A stretch of DNA of 64,000 nt from Diaporthe sp. PMI_573 (taxonomy: Eukaryota > Ascomycota > Sordariomycetes > Diaporthales > Diaporthaceae), in assembly GCA_021399435.1 (NCBI GenBank), contig JAJTUP010000007.1, positions 806,001-870,000 of the forward strand, written 5' to 3'. Below, piece by piece: positions 43,861 to 53,774 of the stretch (position 1 is its first letter; each line of letters begins with the position of its first letter). A program made the translations under genes and the position numbers. The notes under the pieces are model-generated. The model had not been told where the DNA came from. It saw only the letters and a program-made list of their open reading frames with translations, and ran no database searches.

Positions 43861-45147
43861 ACCTACTCTGAGGCATTTCTCTTCCTTGCGGTTCTCATAC
43901 AGCTCTCAGCATTTCTCGGGGAAGGAACAAGCCCGCTCTAGTGGCTGCATATTCTATGCTGGCTACTACTTTGCGCTGCCGACTTTGTCCTACTTGTCGT
44001 CCTACTTGTCAGTTCCAGAGGCCTGTACGCTATTACATTCCCTTGCATGCTGGGCCTAGTACTAGCTGCAGTTAGGGATTGTTGTGTGTTGCAGCTTGCA
44101 GAATCTGTTCTCTCCACTTCCTTCGAGATGGATACAATGATTGCCTACTATGTGATCTGGCAACAACTGAAACCATAAGCGATTCCTTACACACTGGAAA
44201 CTACGCCAATAACAACGTGCTTAGTATTTGTCGGGAGGCGGCTACAGAGGTGGAAGAGCTAGGCGGGTAGATACGGGGCAGGTTCAGGCATGTCCTGGCA
44301 TATTATTATACTACGCTATTTATAATAAGCCTTATATAAAATATATTGGGAATTCTTAGTTAATTAAAGATGTATAAATGTTATATGAATATGAGCCTAA
44401 CTGCCTGAGAGTACTGCTGGTGGCTTGTAGCTTGTAAGGTTCCATAAGCGAATTGGCTACTTTTCCCCCCAAATCGTTCCGGGCGGTTTTTTTTTGTTGG
44501 TTTTTTTAGGGTTTTTTTTTTTTTTTTTCAAATTTATACGCTGGAACCCTAGCCGATCAAAACGGCCAATGATCTGGTTTGCAATCTGCTGCTCTCGCAC
44601 GTCACGAGTATTCAGCTTCATCATCTCGACTATATTCCTCGATGGTGTCCTCTCCTTTGCTTTGCTGGGTGGCCTCCATTTTCTCGAAGGGTCCCAGACC
44701 CTGTGGTCATTCCAGAGATGGGTCTCCGCGTTGTGGGTATGAAAGGTGGCCGGAGGCATGGCGTGGAGCGGTGAGTGCTGGCTAGTCTTGGTTAGAGCTG
44801 AAGAAAATTTAAGGATCCGGTGCTGTGTTGTGCAAGAAAAAGCTGAACGGTCGAAGAGAGAGGGGCGACCGAGACTTGTGCATTCAGTCAGGCATTGGTC
44901 ATCCCAGGCATGTGATCATCCATGACGGTTGAGATGAGACGTGGCGTACTAGGTGGGTGACACTCTCACTTGTCTATGATATAGCGACGTAACACTCTCC
45001 CTCATCCCCCCTTTCCCCTTTCTACTCAGCAGTACACTGCCTTCACAAACAATACCACCTTAGTCTCGCATGATTCAGACCAAACCCAGGTGATATGTTT
45101 CTCAATTAGCCATAGCCACCAAGGGAAAGAGTTATTTCGGGGGTTGC
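43861..45147. other. Repeat-derived intergenic region
   Basis: The first few hundred bases are probably LTR remains of the gypsy element. AT-rich sequence lies at 44300-44390, and T-rich tracts with G interruptions at 44490-44530. No gene was recognised; the minus-strand frame at 44457-44759 crosses the poly-T tract and ends in a Lys run. Confidence 0.4.
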
Positions 45148-45187
45148 GAGAGAACTGCGAGAGAACTGTGAGAGAACTGCGAGAGAA
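45148..45187 (+). repeat. 11-bp tandem repeat, about four copies
   Basis: Unit GAGAGAACTGC is repeated with one or two changes; the last copy is incomplete. Confidence 0.8.
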
Positions 45188-45324
45188 TGTGGAATCTGGA
45201 GTGGAGTTTTTAGTACCTTACAAGCTACGAGCCACCGGCAGTACTCTTGGGTGGTTAGGCACTTGTTCGTACAACATAATCATACTTTGCTCGACGACGA
45301 GAATCCCCAATCCGATTTACGTAG

Positions 45325-45420
45325 TAGCGTAGTACAATCACATGCCTAGACCTACCTGATGGCCTGACTGTCAGCAGTAGCGTAGTACCATCACATGCTT
45401 AGACCTACCTGATGGCGTGA
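45325..45420 (+). repeat. Direct repeat of a 43-bp unit, two copies
   Basis: Copies at about 45325-45367 and 45378-45420 share TAGCGTAGTAC, TCACATGC and TAGACCTACCTGATGGC with about four differences. The core GTAGTACAATCACATGC recurs three more times at 45813-45900. Confidence 0.8.
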
Positions 45421-45430
45421 CGGCTAGCAA

Positions 45431-45565
45431 TGATGGAGTGGCCTTCAAGCGTTGAATCAGCCGCATAAAGGGCACGCACCGTCTGAAGAAACGCAAATAA
45501 GTTTGCAGGCCTGAAATAGTCCATTGGTTTTTTAAGCCAGGACGGCAAAGTGCTTTGACTCTTGA
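45431..45565 (+). repeat. Direct repeat copy A (about 133 bp)
   Basis: It matches copy B at 45989-46121 with roughly 85% identity by eye. The best-conserved block is CATAAAGGGCACGCACCGTC plus the following AAACGCAAATAAGT. On the minus strand both copies read KxPMxYFRPAxLFAFLQTVR. Confidence 0.8.
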
Positions 45566-45646
45566 GATGCCCCCTAACCCAGCTCTCCGCCCTCACCATA
45601 CCCTGGATATAGACTGCATTCTTTTGAGTCCAAAAAGTGCCAAGAA

Positions 45647-45976
45647 ATGGCCTCCGCATCACGATTGGAGGGCGCCGCCGCCACAGAGCCATCCAACCCT
45701 AGGGGCCAACTACTCGACCTCAACACCATCTTAAGTCGCTCGTTGACCAACACCCGTGCTCCCTATATCGACACCGAAGTCCTCGAAACCATCGTCATCG
45801 CTCGCGAGATCTCCTGCCCCGTAGTACAATCACATGCTTGGACCTGCCCCGTAGTACAATCACATGCTTGGACCTGCCCCGTAGTACAATCACATGCCTG
45901 GTCAACAGAACTGGGAGTATGCCCCCGATTCGCAACGCGACAAACTTCGGGGGGGAGGGCGGCTCTGGTTTGCTAA
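45647..45976 (+). CDS. Doubtful small ORF containing a 30-bp tandem repeat
   Basis: The frame encodes 109 aa and starts MASASRLEGAAATEPSN. It reads through three copies of the 30-bp repeat as CPVVQSHAWT units. No domain is recognised and the ORF lies between two copies of a longer direct repeat, so it may be chance or a fragment of a former gene. Confidence 0.2.
   Translation: MASASRLEGAAATEPSNPRGQLLDLNTILSRSLTNTRAPYIDTEVLETIVIAREISCPVVQSHAWTCPVVQSHAWTCPVVQSHAWSTELGVCPRFATRQTSGGRAALVC
45813..45900 (+). repeat. 30-bp tandem repeat, three copies
   Basis: Unit CCTGCCCCGTAGTACAATCA plus CATGCTTGGA is present at 45813-45842 and 45843-45872, with a near-complete third copy at 45873-45900. Copies 1 and 2 are identical, pointing to recent expansion. 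Confidence 0.92.
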
Positions 45977-45988
45977 GGTCAAGAGAAT

Positions 45989-46121
45989 GATGAAGTGGCA
46001 TTCTAGCGCTAAATCAGCCCCATAAAGGGCACGCACCGTCTGAAGAAACGCAAATAAGTCTGCAGGCCTAAAATACTCCATTGGTCTTTTAAACCAGAGA
46101 TGCAAGTCTTTTGACTTTTGC
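45989..46121 (+). repeat. Direct repeat copy B (about 133 bp)
   Basis: This is the second copy of the block at 45431-45565; it ends about 45 bp before the start codon of the HET-like gene and so occupies its proximal promoter or 5' UTR. Confidence 0.8.
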
Positions 46122-46164
46122 CTTCTGGAACACCCATTGCGGATACATACAGTTTCTCTCCAAC

Positions 46165-48336
46165 ATGACCGTCCTCAAGCTCTGCCGCTTCGATGAAAAA
46201 GGCATACTATCACAATCAGATTGTGATATATCGACTACCACCTTCGTCGCCATATCCCATATCTGGTGTGATGCCTCTTGGCGCGATGTAAAAGGCATTC
46301 CTTTCAAGATTCTCGTTTCTCCTCACAAGGGAAAATTTATATCTGAGACATTACCACGCCTTTTAGCACCGAGACAATATTTCTGGATGGATGTCTTATG
46401 TGTCGATCAGTCCAGCAAAGAGGCCCGAGTCGGTGTCGTCAAACACATCCGAGATATTTACCGAAACGCAACGAAGACCATCATTGTGCGAGAAGCTGGA
46501 GGCTTCAACTCCTGCTGCGCAGCTATCATTGCTGAATATCGGAGCGTCAAGGAAGATCGTTTGCATTATCTACGGGACCCGGCAGAAATCTTGGATCCCA
46601 TTCAAGACCACATGAACACACATCACCCAACTGGTCTTAGGGAAATATGGTTTGAGAGGGTTTGGCCCCTACAGGAACTGCAGCTGTCTGACTCAATCCA
46701 GTTCGCAGTATGTCAGGATGATGACGAGAATCAGGCGGGTACCAAGGAGCGCAGTCTCGATGGAATGGGATCAAAGGTAGATCAATTGCTCAGCGCCGCG
46801 GACCTTTGGGTTCGTCGCGGAAAATGGGTATGGGCCCTAGGTGCAGAGCAGAGTGCGAATCTTCGGGCAGAAACTTCACGTGAGGGAAGAGTCGACAGTG
46901 AAGTCCTCGATAACTACTTCCGGAACAACGAAGTGCTATCTCGCCGACAGAAAGCTAGAAAGGAGTTCATCGCTGCGATTCTGGGAGACGGAACAGCCTC
47001 TCGTGGAATGACGGTTGAGTCTCCAAGTTCCGAATTGAAGACATCTCCGTTCGAGCAGCTACGTCAATCACAGGAGAGCGCAAGAGAAACTAGCAAGCCC
47101 AGAGACTTCATCTTGGCTGTAATGGCCCAGTTCAAATGGTACGATGTACCATCACGAGCTGTATCGGCGGATTTTGGTATGTTTTACGAGGACTGCGTCA
47201 TGCAAATCAAGTCCCTTTTTGATCAGATCCAAACGCCCTCCCGGTCCCTACATTTCGGCGAGGATATTCAGCGCCCACAGGATATCACAGCTAAAATCAC
47301 AAGAGGTCTTGTAGAAGGCTCAGATGTGAATGCTTCCGACAGCAGTCTGCCTTCACGCAATGTTCCGATTCCCAGGACCTTGGGAGATTTTTGTATGATG
47401 CTGTCGTATTCGAGATACGACGACCCACAATGGTGCGAGCCACAGTGGGAGTTTCCATCTTCTGGATACTGGAAGCTACAATCGATCAGTGGGGAGGATT
47501 CAGCAGATTATATTTTGGATGTCATTAGTCGAAGCCTCTGGTTTGCAAATTTCAAAAGGCAATCCATTTTTTTACAGCAATGGGAGCGTTGGAAGAAACG
47601 GCGGCCTGCGCTTGATGAGGCTCTTCGCAGGTTAGATACGCGAACTCCAGTGGCAGAAAGGAGCGACGATGCCGAAAACAAACGAGAGGTAACTGCGGAT
47701 GATATCAGGGAGCAGCTGGAAATTCTGGGTCCGCCTGGCGTGGACAGTCTCCTCACTCAAATCTGCGGCTATCACGGTTTTGTCCGGTCGATACCGCTGC
47801 ACAAGATCAAAGAAGACATGGTACGGCGAGGAGATATTTCCCAGGCTACGCGGATTCGATGGAGCAGACATGCAGTGTGGGAACAGGTCGTGAAACCCAT
47901 CCTGGATCATGACAACTTCGAATTCAAGGAAGCAACCTTGGGACTCGCAACTACTATCGCTTGTGGCCTGGGCCTAAGCGCTCTTCCATGGATCAGAAAG
48001 CATCTTAAACCTCAAGTCCTCGTGCTCTATGATGCCAAGAGTGTCGAACGCAAACCACTTCATCAGATTCTCTGCTTTGTTTCGAAAAGCTTTCAGCATG
48101 ACGACCACGACAGCGCCGAGATCAGCGCCTACGATCGATTGGACGCGCCTTATATCCGGATGAGGACGGCAAACTGTAAGGAAGCTCGCATGGTAGGAAT
48201 ATATCCAGAGCCGGACTACTGGCAACACGGACCGTTTGACATCCAATTTAGAGATCGGGGAATGATCTCTTTGGTCGAGCGACTCCCATGCGATAGCGTG
48301 GGAACGATGGAGAACTTTGACGTTATGGATGTGTAA
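46165..48336 (+). CDS. HET-like protein, single long exon (possible extra 3' exon)
   Basis: The ATG at 46165 (CAACATGACC) opens 723 aa; the frame is open earlier but without an ATG. The N-terminal domain is a divergent HET: VAISHIWCDASW stands for YxxLSYxWG, then FWMDVLCVDQ and HIRDIYRNATKTIIVREAGG. A WFERVWPLQELQLS segment follows, as in HET-like proteins with a Trp-x-x-x-E step. The C-terminal half is a large unrecognised region. The model ends MENFDVMDV, but GTGTAAGT at the stop and AATCAAG before 48377 allow a splice adding DSLDETSDKP and a Lys-rich tail to 48490. It probably acts in allorecognition or regulated cell death; a sensor role is inference. Repeats crowd its promoter. Confidence 0.8.
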   Translation: MTVLKLCRFDEKGILSQSDCDISTTTFVAISHIWCDASWRDVKGIPFKILVSPHKGKFISETLPRLLAPRQYFWMDVLCVDQSSKEARVGVVKHIRDIYRNATKTIIVREAGGFNSCCAAIIAEYRSVKEDRLHYLRDPAEILDPIQDHMNTHHPTGLREIWFERVWPLQELQLSDSIQFAVCQDDDENQAGTKERSLDGMGSKVDQLLSAADLWVRRGKWVWALGAEQSANLRAETSREGRVDSEVLDNYFRNNEVLSRRQKARKEFIAAILGDGTASRGMTVESPSSELKTSPFEQLRQSQESARETSKPRDFILAVMAQFKWYDVPSRAVSADFGMFYEDCVMQIKSLFDQIQTPSRSLHFGEDIQRPQDITAKITRGLVEGSDVNASDSSLPSRNVPIPRTLGDFCMMLSYSRYDDPQWCEPQWEFPSSGYWKLQSISGEDSADYILDVISRSLWFANFKRQSIFLQQWERWKKRRPALDEALRRLDTRTPVAERSDDAENKREVTADDIREQLEILGPPGVDSLLTQICGYHGFVRSIPLHKIKEDMVRRGDISQATRIRWSRHAVWEQVVKPILDHDNFEFKEATLGLATTIACGLGLSALPWIRKHLKPQVLVLYDAKSVERKPLHQILCFVSKSFQHDDHDSAEISAYDRLDAPYIRMRTANCKEARMVGIYPEPDYWQHGPFDIQFRDRGMISLVERLPCDSVGTMENFDVMDV

Positions 48337-48748
48337 GTAGGCTTGTAAACAAACAAATAAATCAAATTAAATCAAGGATTCACTTGACGAAACGTCCGAC
48401 AAGCCTGCAGAGACCCCATCCACAATGAAGAAGGAGAAGGGCCGGCTGAGTGCCTTCCTTGGCAAGCTCAGAGGCAAGCACGACAAGTAAAATTTGGTAT
48501 ACATGTTCGTGCTGCGGAGAAAAGTTTTGCGAAATTCTCGGCAGTCGAAGCAACTTCGCGGCTGCACCGTCCCTCCTAGTTACACTCACCCCCATATTTC
48601 TTCATCTTGTATCGACATGCCCGCTGCTCATGAGCAGGCAGCAGATTGGTTTCGGTCCGTGATGCATCAAACATTCCGTTGTACCATACTATACCCGTCA
48701 TCTCTTCAGCATATGTTTGCAAATAGAGCTTACTTTGTATCATAGGGT

Positions 48749-48859
48749 ATGTGCGGTATTGTTGGAGCCGCCGCGAGGAGCATCGTTGGTGCTATTAATG
48801 GTATTGCTGGCGGTGTATTTGGATTCGTTAGGGAGCTCGCGTGCGCCGAGAAGGAGTAA
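48749..48859 (+). CDS. Micro-ORF, 36 aa, glycine-zipper-like hydrophobic peptide
   Basis: The ATG at 48749 follows an in-frame stop and opens MCGIVGAAARSIVGAINGIA, then GGVFGFV and a polar end with ELACAEKE. Glycines at 14, 18 and 22 form G-x-x-x-G-x-x-x-G, the glycine-zipper pattern of membrane-inserting helices. It is only 36 codons, so chance is possible, but the hydrophobic core with a charged tail is not typical of random sequence. Similar tiny MCG-starting proteins exist in fungal annotations as I recall. It lies 410 bp downstream of a HET-like gene on the same strand; a link is speculation. Confidence 0.35.
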   Translation: MCGIVGAAARSIVGAINGIAGGVFGFVRELACAEKE

Positions 48860-49962
48860 TTTTGTTTCTTTTTTGTTTCATGTTTTATATAAAAGCGGGC
48901 TTAGTGTATAAATGTATTAAATTACGAGGAACTGGCAGTCGGCGTTTCAGCAGCAATATTATGTCAATCCAGAAATGACCGTCAGCACCCATTTGCCAAT
49001 GCGCCATCATTTACCTCTCCACCTGAAGAGGAAATATAGACGAGGATCGGCACACGAACCCTTTCGGCGCAGCAGCGATACGCCCTCACCGCCGTGGTGG
49101 TCAAGGCCGTCTTGTATCTCAGCAACATTTCAATCATCTCTACCAGTCGGCTTAACGAGGTTGTATCGGTGGAGGACGACTCACCTCATAGGCGGTACCT
49201 GACAATGTGGCGCACGAGTCAGGGTCTTGTAGTTTCGACTGTACAGGTAGTATGTGCTCTCCTCACGGGACGGGCATTGTGAGGTTTGGGATCGTAGGTC
49301 AATCTGATTTCGAAAACCAGAGTGAGGGACGGCGCATCTAACAATAAGAACGAACCTAGCCGGATGCAAATGATTGAATATGCCCAAAGCGGCTGTCTAG
49401 CGCTTAAACAAGTCTCTTTTAGGTTTCATGTACCGGCTAAGACCAGCGCTATTTAGGGTTTCTCGATATGATCTTCGAGGCCCTCCGTACGCGTGGGACT
49501 GCTCCAGTTGCTGCCCAGCTCTTCCCAACGTAGGTATTTCAGCCTGGTCTAAACCTTATTAGCACTTAACTGGTATGGTTGGCTGCTCTCAGGCCGTATG
49601 AGGCGGAACTTGGGAGGGTCTAGAACAGCGTCATGTGGAACCATGAATATAGCTAATCTGAGCTAGAATGTGAAGCTGAAGAGATTCGGGGCCATGACGT
49701 CTCTTGGGGCCTACGTGCCACTTGACGCCAGGGCTACTTTGGTCTCCTCACGACAGACATCCGAACCTTCCGTGAGCTGAGCAGCTCTGCGGAAATCGAT
49801 AATCTGGGCCAGCATTATATTAGCATTACTAGCAAGCAAAAGTAGCGCCACAGCTATATACATTCACACCCAGATCGTACGTTGCCGTCGACCGATGGCA
49901 TGGATCATTCTTTTGGAAAGGGTTCGTCATACTGCTGAGAGGAGGTGCGATGGGAGGAGGAG
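48860..49962. other. Intergenic, no gene seen
   Basis: This 1.1-kb region runs up to the stop of the next minus-strand gene. No coding, RNA or repeat feature was recognised. Confidence 0.4.
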
Positions 49963-51234
49963 CTACGTATTGGCACCTCGCCTCCGTCTACCCCATCTCG
50001 TCCCTCGACTTGGCATCCCTTCCTCGACTTCCTGGTTGTCGTATCTTATTCCGCTGTTACTTTCGTCGTAGCGATCTTCGTCATAGCTTTTCTGGGACCC
50101 TGTCTGTGAGGTTCCCTGCCCACGTTCCCTGTCTTTCCTACGCTGGTCCCACCACTCCTTCTCGCCTCTATCAACTGGAACATCAAGACCAGCTGGGAAA
50201 AACTCCTTGAGCAGAGACCTGCCACACCCAGGTTCCCAGCTTTCGAGATCCATCAGCACATCCATAACCTTTTTGCCGATAAAGGTCATGGGCTTCCGCT
50301 TCAGATAGATGCCGCGAGTCTCCGAGTCCCTACTTGCAGCAGCAGCAATAACGTTCTGAGCCATGCCGACCGTTCCAACTGCGACCAGATACCAGGCGTT
50401 TTTCGTCAGAGCCATTACCGAGATGAGAAGTGCTGCCCAGGCAAGTATCAGGACGCCATAGAAAAGCCTGGTCAGCCAGAAGGGCAGTGGAAGGCCGCGG
50501 ATGAGTTTCACTTCCTTCGGCATCCCGATCCCCCAAGGTCTCACGTGCCGCGGCCCTTCGCCTGCCGCCAGGTCTTCGATATCCAGACAATTCCCTTCGC
50601 CTAGAATCACGATCACATGGCGTGAGCCATTTCCCGTAGTGATCGCTATCTTCTTCTTCGATCCGATCCGACAGGCCAGTTTTTCCACTCTCCATTGCGG
50701 CAATCCCGCCGTCGCAAGGGCTGCACAAGTGCCGAACACAGTGATCATAAAGATCCCCCAGTCGCGAGAGCAAGCAAAAGGTATCGAAGCGATGCCCATT
50801 TGAATGAGAATAGCACCGCCTCCAAACAACATTGACTTGTCTCCCGCAAGACACCCTTTATACGGGGGCTCAACAGCCTCATAGACATCAACCCGCAATG
50901 CCTCATTGGAAAGTGGCTGTTCCAGATCCCGTAAGAGCCGGCCGACGATCCAGGATCTGTTCGTTCTCGTGTAGCCATTTTCGAGATTAATGACCTTGCA
51001 GGGATAGTCCGCTGGCGGCATCAGGCGCCCATCGCCGAGGAGGGAGCTGATGGTAGAGAATGCGTACGACACCCAGCCGAAGCTAAAACAGATGGGAACA
51101 AAGGAGGGCCCGGTAAGCTGGGCGAGCGCCGAGTGGATGACGGAGCCCCCGATTATCGTGAGGAGTGACATAAAGCCGACTGGGTTGCGCCATTGCTCGT
51201 CAAATGCAGAGGCTGTGGTGGAAGTATTGGTCAT
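49963..51234 (-). CDS. Fungal integral membrane protein of unknown function
   Basis: The single exon starts at the ATG 51234-51232 and encodes 423 aa; an upstream open extension lacks an ATG. Hydrophobic segments include FMSLLTIIGGSVIHSALAQL, FVPICFSFGWVSYAFSTI, MLFGGGAILIQMGIASI, GIFMITVFGTCAALATAGL and YGVLILAWAALLISVMAL. The polar loop after TM2 has LMPPADYPCKVINLENGYTR, which I recognise from a common hypothetical family. A soluble domain holds RHVIVILGEGNCLDIEDLA. The C-terminal 80 residues are charged, Arg-rich and likely disordered. No enzyme motif is seen. A truncated relative lies 1 kb away. Confidence 0.75.
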   Translation of the reverse strand: MTNTSTTASAFDEQWRNPVGFMSLLTIIGGSVIHSALAQLTGPSFVPICFSFGWVSYAFSTISSLLGDGRLMPPADYPCKVINLENGYTRTNRSWIVGRLLRDLEQPLSNEALRVDVYEAVEPPYKGCLAGDKSMLFGGGAILIQMGIASIPFACSRDWGIFMITVFGTCAALATAGLPQWRVEKLACRIGSKKKIAITTGNGSRHVIVILGEGNCLDIEDLAAGEGPRHVRPWGIGMPKEVKLIRGLPLPFWLTRLFYGVLILAWAALLISVMALTKNAWYLVAVGTVGMAQNVIAAAASRDSETRGIYLKRKPMTFIGKKVMDVLMDLESWEPGCGRSLLKEFFPAGLDVPVDRGEKEWWDQRRKDRERGQGTSQTGSQKSYDEDRYDESNSGIRYDNQEVEEGMPSRGTRWGRRRRGANT

Positions 51235-52043
51235 TATCGCCCTTGTCAGTCGTGGTTGGTTCAATGAGCCTTACAGGTTGCAGGGGAAAGGAGCAACGGC
51301 CAGATCAGACTGGCGGAGGGCTGCCAGCTCATTAAGATATGCACCGTCAAACCGTCAAACCGTCAAAGCCCAGACGCTTGCCTAACTATCCCCCGCACGT
51401 CCCATAATGGGATAGCAATGTATACTCATACAGCATATCCCCAGCCGAAAAATAAGTGTTAGGTTGGGAGCATCTCGCCACTCGGTGTCTACTGTACGAA
51501 ATACCTTGAATTAACTAACACATGATCGCCATTTGACTTCTATCTAGCCTCCGGGATTGCTCCCCTCCAGTCAGCACTAAACTCACTCTTCAATATGTCA
51601 GGTCTAGACTCCTTATACTTGCATCGTCATTCTCTACCATCGTTAATCAGGGTAAAAGCTGAAAAACACTGCCACCAACAGATATCCCTTTCTACTATGT
51701 CCTTCAAGAGTATATAATCCAAGTAGGTTATTTAACCCCGCCATTATCCCACCACATGCTATTTCACTCTTCACAAAACACCTCCTTGTGACCAACTCAT
51801 CGTGAGCTTATCAAGAGACTTACAAAACCCAAGACCTGGAGGGCGACTGGGTTACTGCTCTACCATTGGTCTGTTGGTCTGATCATCCTGTATTCCGTGC
51901 CCCACTAGGTCGTCCTTGCGACCTGTTGGTCACGTCGTAACAAAGCGCCCACCATGGTACCACCAGGTGAGGCTGAGGCGTTGCCTGAGGGGCGCTAGCC
52001 CCACGAAGGCGATAGCTCCATGAAGGCTGGCGCTACTATCGCG
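51235..52043. other. Intergenic, promoter side of the membrane protein gene
   Basis: No gene was recognised. A short direct repeat (AACCGTCAA) lies at about 51347-51366. Confidence 0.4.
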
Positions 52044-52274
52044 TCAGCAACCCAGCCTAAAGTGAGGGCCGGGGCCATTCTTTAGCTGGTTCGCACGGAT
52101 GAGAGACAACGTGCAATGGAAGACGCTCGTACCAAACGAGAACTCGATCGGCGATCCTACCACCTGTGCGAGCGCACGAGCAACGACGTCACCGCCGAGA
52201 ATCAGGAGCACGGAAAGGATGTCGGTTGGATGTTTCCATTGATTGGAGAATTCGCCTGAGGGGAAGGCCTGCAT
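52044..52274 (-). pseudogene. Truncated paralogue of the neighbouring membrane protein
   Basis: From the ATG at 52274 the frame reads MQAFPSGEFSNQWKHPTDIL followed by SVLLILGGDVVARALAQVVG. This aligns with FDEQWRNPVGFMSLLTIIGG and SVIHSALAQLTG of the 49963-51234 protein. It continues to EFSFGTSVFH where the family has CFSFGWVSYAF, then loses similarity and stops at 52044. Only the first one to two membrane segments remain. I read it as a decayed tandem relative. The nearby 3' region shows no continuation. Confidence 0.6.
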
Positions 52275-52786
52275 CGAAGGCGCGTCGGACCAACTATAAC
52301 ATGGGAGGCATGGGAGGCATAAGTTGTCGTGCTGCAGGGTATACCTATAGTGCCTTTTAGGTACTAAATAGGTTCTATTAGAAGATTCTGGGGCCTCATG
52401 CATAGAAATGTCTTGGAAAATTTATCTACGAAGGAAAGAGATAGGGCAAAGGTTGTTTATTATATTGTCTTAATTTACTTTAAAGCACCTAAACTACTAC
52501 CTAATCTATTTTGCTTTACTAATCTTTAGAAAATGAAATAAAAGTTGATATGGGGATTGATTGACCAAGAATAAATACGCATTTAGACTGCTTTATGTCT
52601 CTCAGCTTTGTTTCTGCTTGCTTTTATTTCTCGTTTCAGCTATTCTTCCAACAGCACCTGCAAGTTTATCAGAAGGAAGAAGTCTTCCCTGTTCTCCAGT
52701 GTTGTGAAGGCCAGTTGGCGAGTCGCTGTGCTGCTATAAGACTTGTTGAAGCAGGCGATTGCTATTTTCAAAACGTAAATAAGCCC
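52275..52786. other. Intergenic, AT-rich, no gene seen
   Basis: This AT-rich stretch, especially 52430-52560, lies between two minus-strand loci. Nothing recognisable was found. Confidence 0.4.
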
Positions 52787-53194
52787 TCATGACGACTGCA
52801 ACAGCCCTAGACCTCCAATCACAATCAAGAGCGCGCCTCCGCAGAGTCCCCATATGCCCTTGTCCCATCCTCTTGGTCCGTCTATAGCAACCCAAGTATC
52901 CACCACACAGACGGTGGTCCACATAGTTAATAGAATTCCCATTTCCCTTTGCTTCCCTTCGTAATAAAACCAATACAGTGCTCCCCCGACAGCTAAGTCA
53001 CGTATGCCGAGGAATGTCGTTGCCTTTTGAGCCATGGTGTAGCCTTCCGGTGTAGTAGGCACGACCCCGAGAGAATCCGCAGCAGTGACTGGTGCGACTA
53101 TGGATAGTACACCCAAAGAGAAGACGGTGGTTGTTAAGCCGAGGCCAACGGTGCGCCATGTTGAAGGGGCGAGGAGTGCTCCAGGGAAAGCCAT
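52787..53194 (-). CDS. DUF4267-family small membrane protein
   Basis: The single exon encodes 135 aa from the ATG at 53194. Four hydrophobic segments are seen: VGLGLTTTVFSLGVLSIVAP, DLAVGGALYWFYY, MGILLTMWTTVCVVDTWVAI and IWGLCGGALLIVIGGLGLL. The second begins after TFLGIRDLAVGG, the GxRDLxxG signature I associate with DUF4267. Such proteins are common in fungi, often beside oxidoreductases. They are of unknown function and probably sit in the membrane. The next gene upstream, read the other way, is an NmrA-like protein. Confidence 0.8.
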   Translation of the reverse strand: MAFPGALLAPSTWRTVGLGLTTTVFSLGVLSIVAPVTAADSLGVVPTTPEGYTMAQKATTFLGIRDLAVGGALYWFYYEGKQREMGILLTMWTTVCVVDTWVAIDGPRGWDKGIWGLCGGALLIVIGGLGLLQSS

Positions 53195-53774
53195 GTCGAA
53201 GGTCGTTTAGAGAATGTTTGATTGGAAATGCGGCAGATGGAAGGAAAATGGAGTGAGCCAGGATGAAGAAAGGACATGACGACTGGAGAGTTCAGATGTA
53301 ATGGTAGTATATAAAATAGATTCAGTATGTTTATTAAGCGGTTACGTGAATAAAGCTTGGCGAGCGCCCGGGCCTAAAGCGCGGAAACTCTAATGCTCCG
53401 ATTTGTGGAGAACGAGTGGGTAACTACAACACCTGGACTTGCTAAGTGCGACACGCTATCACGTAACTTACAAGTTCGTCGTTCGAACTTGTAATATGCC
53501 CACGCTGCTCTATATATGAAAAAAGCATTAAGTGCGCGACTCGTAGAGAACCTTACAAATCACCACGGAGTGCCTCTGACGCCGCTCTGCTGACGAAACA
53601 TGCCGTGGAATTCTGAAGACCAAAGCCGTTATTACGTGACAAGAGGAGAACGGAAACTACTATAAAATCGGAGACTACCCATATGATAGCTCCTACATTA
53701 ACTAGCTAGACCTCCTAAGACTTTATCCAATTCCAAATACTCATCTTCGTCCAATTTCAAATACATCTTCAATT
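53195..53774. promoter_or_regulatory. Divergent promoter region (580 bp)
   Basis: It separates the start codons of the DUF4267 gene (minus) and the NmrA-like gene (plus). The core promoters should be near the two ends. No specific motif was identified. Confidence 0.45.

Noticed and set aside
44457..44759. 100-codon minus-strand frame ending in Lys repeats
   Set aside because: It runs through the T-rich tract, and its upstream part has no recognised domain.
45813..45900. CRISPR-like array
   Set aside because: The three 30-bp units are directly adjacent with no spacers, and the genome is eukaryotic; it is an ordinary tandem repeat.
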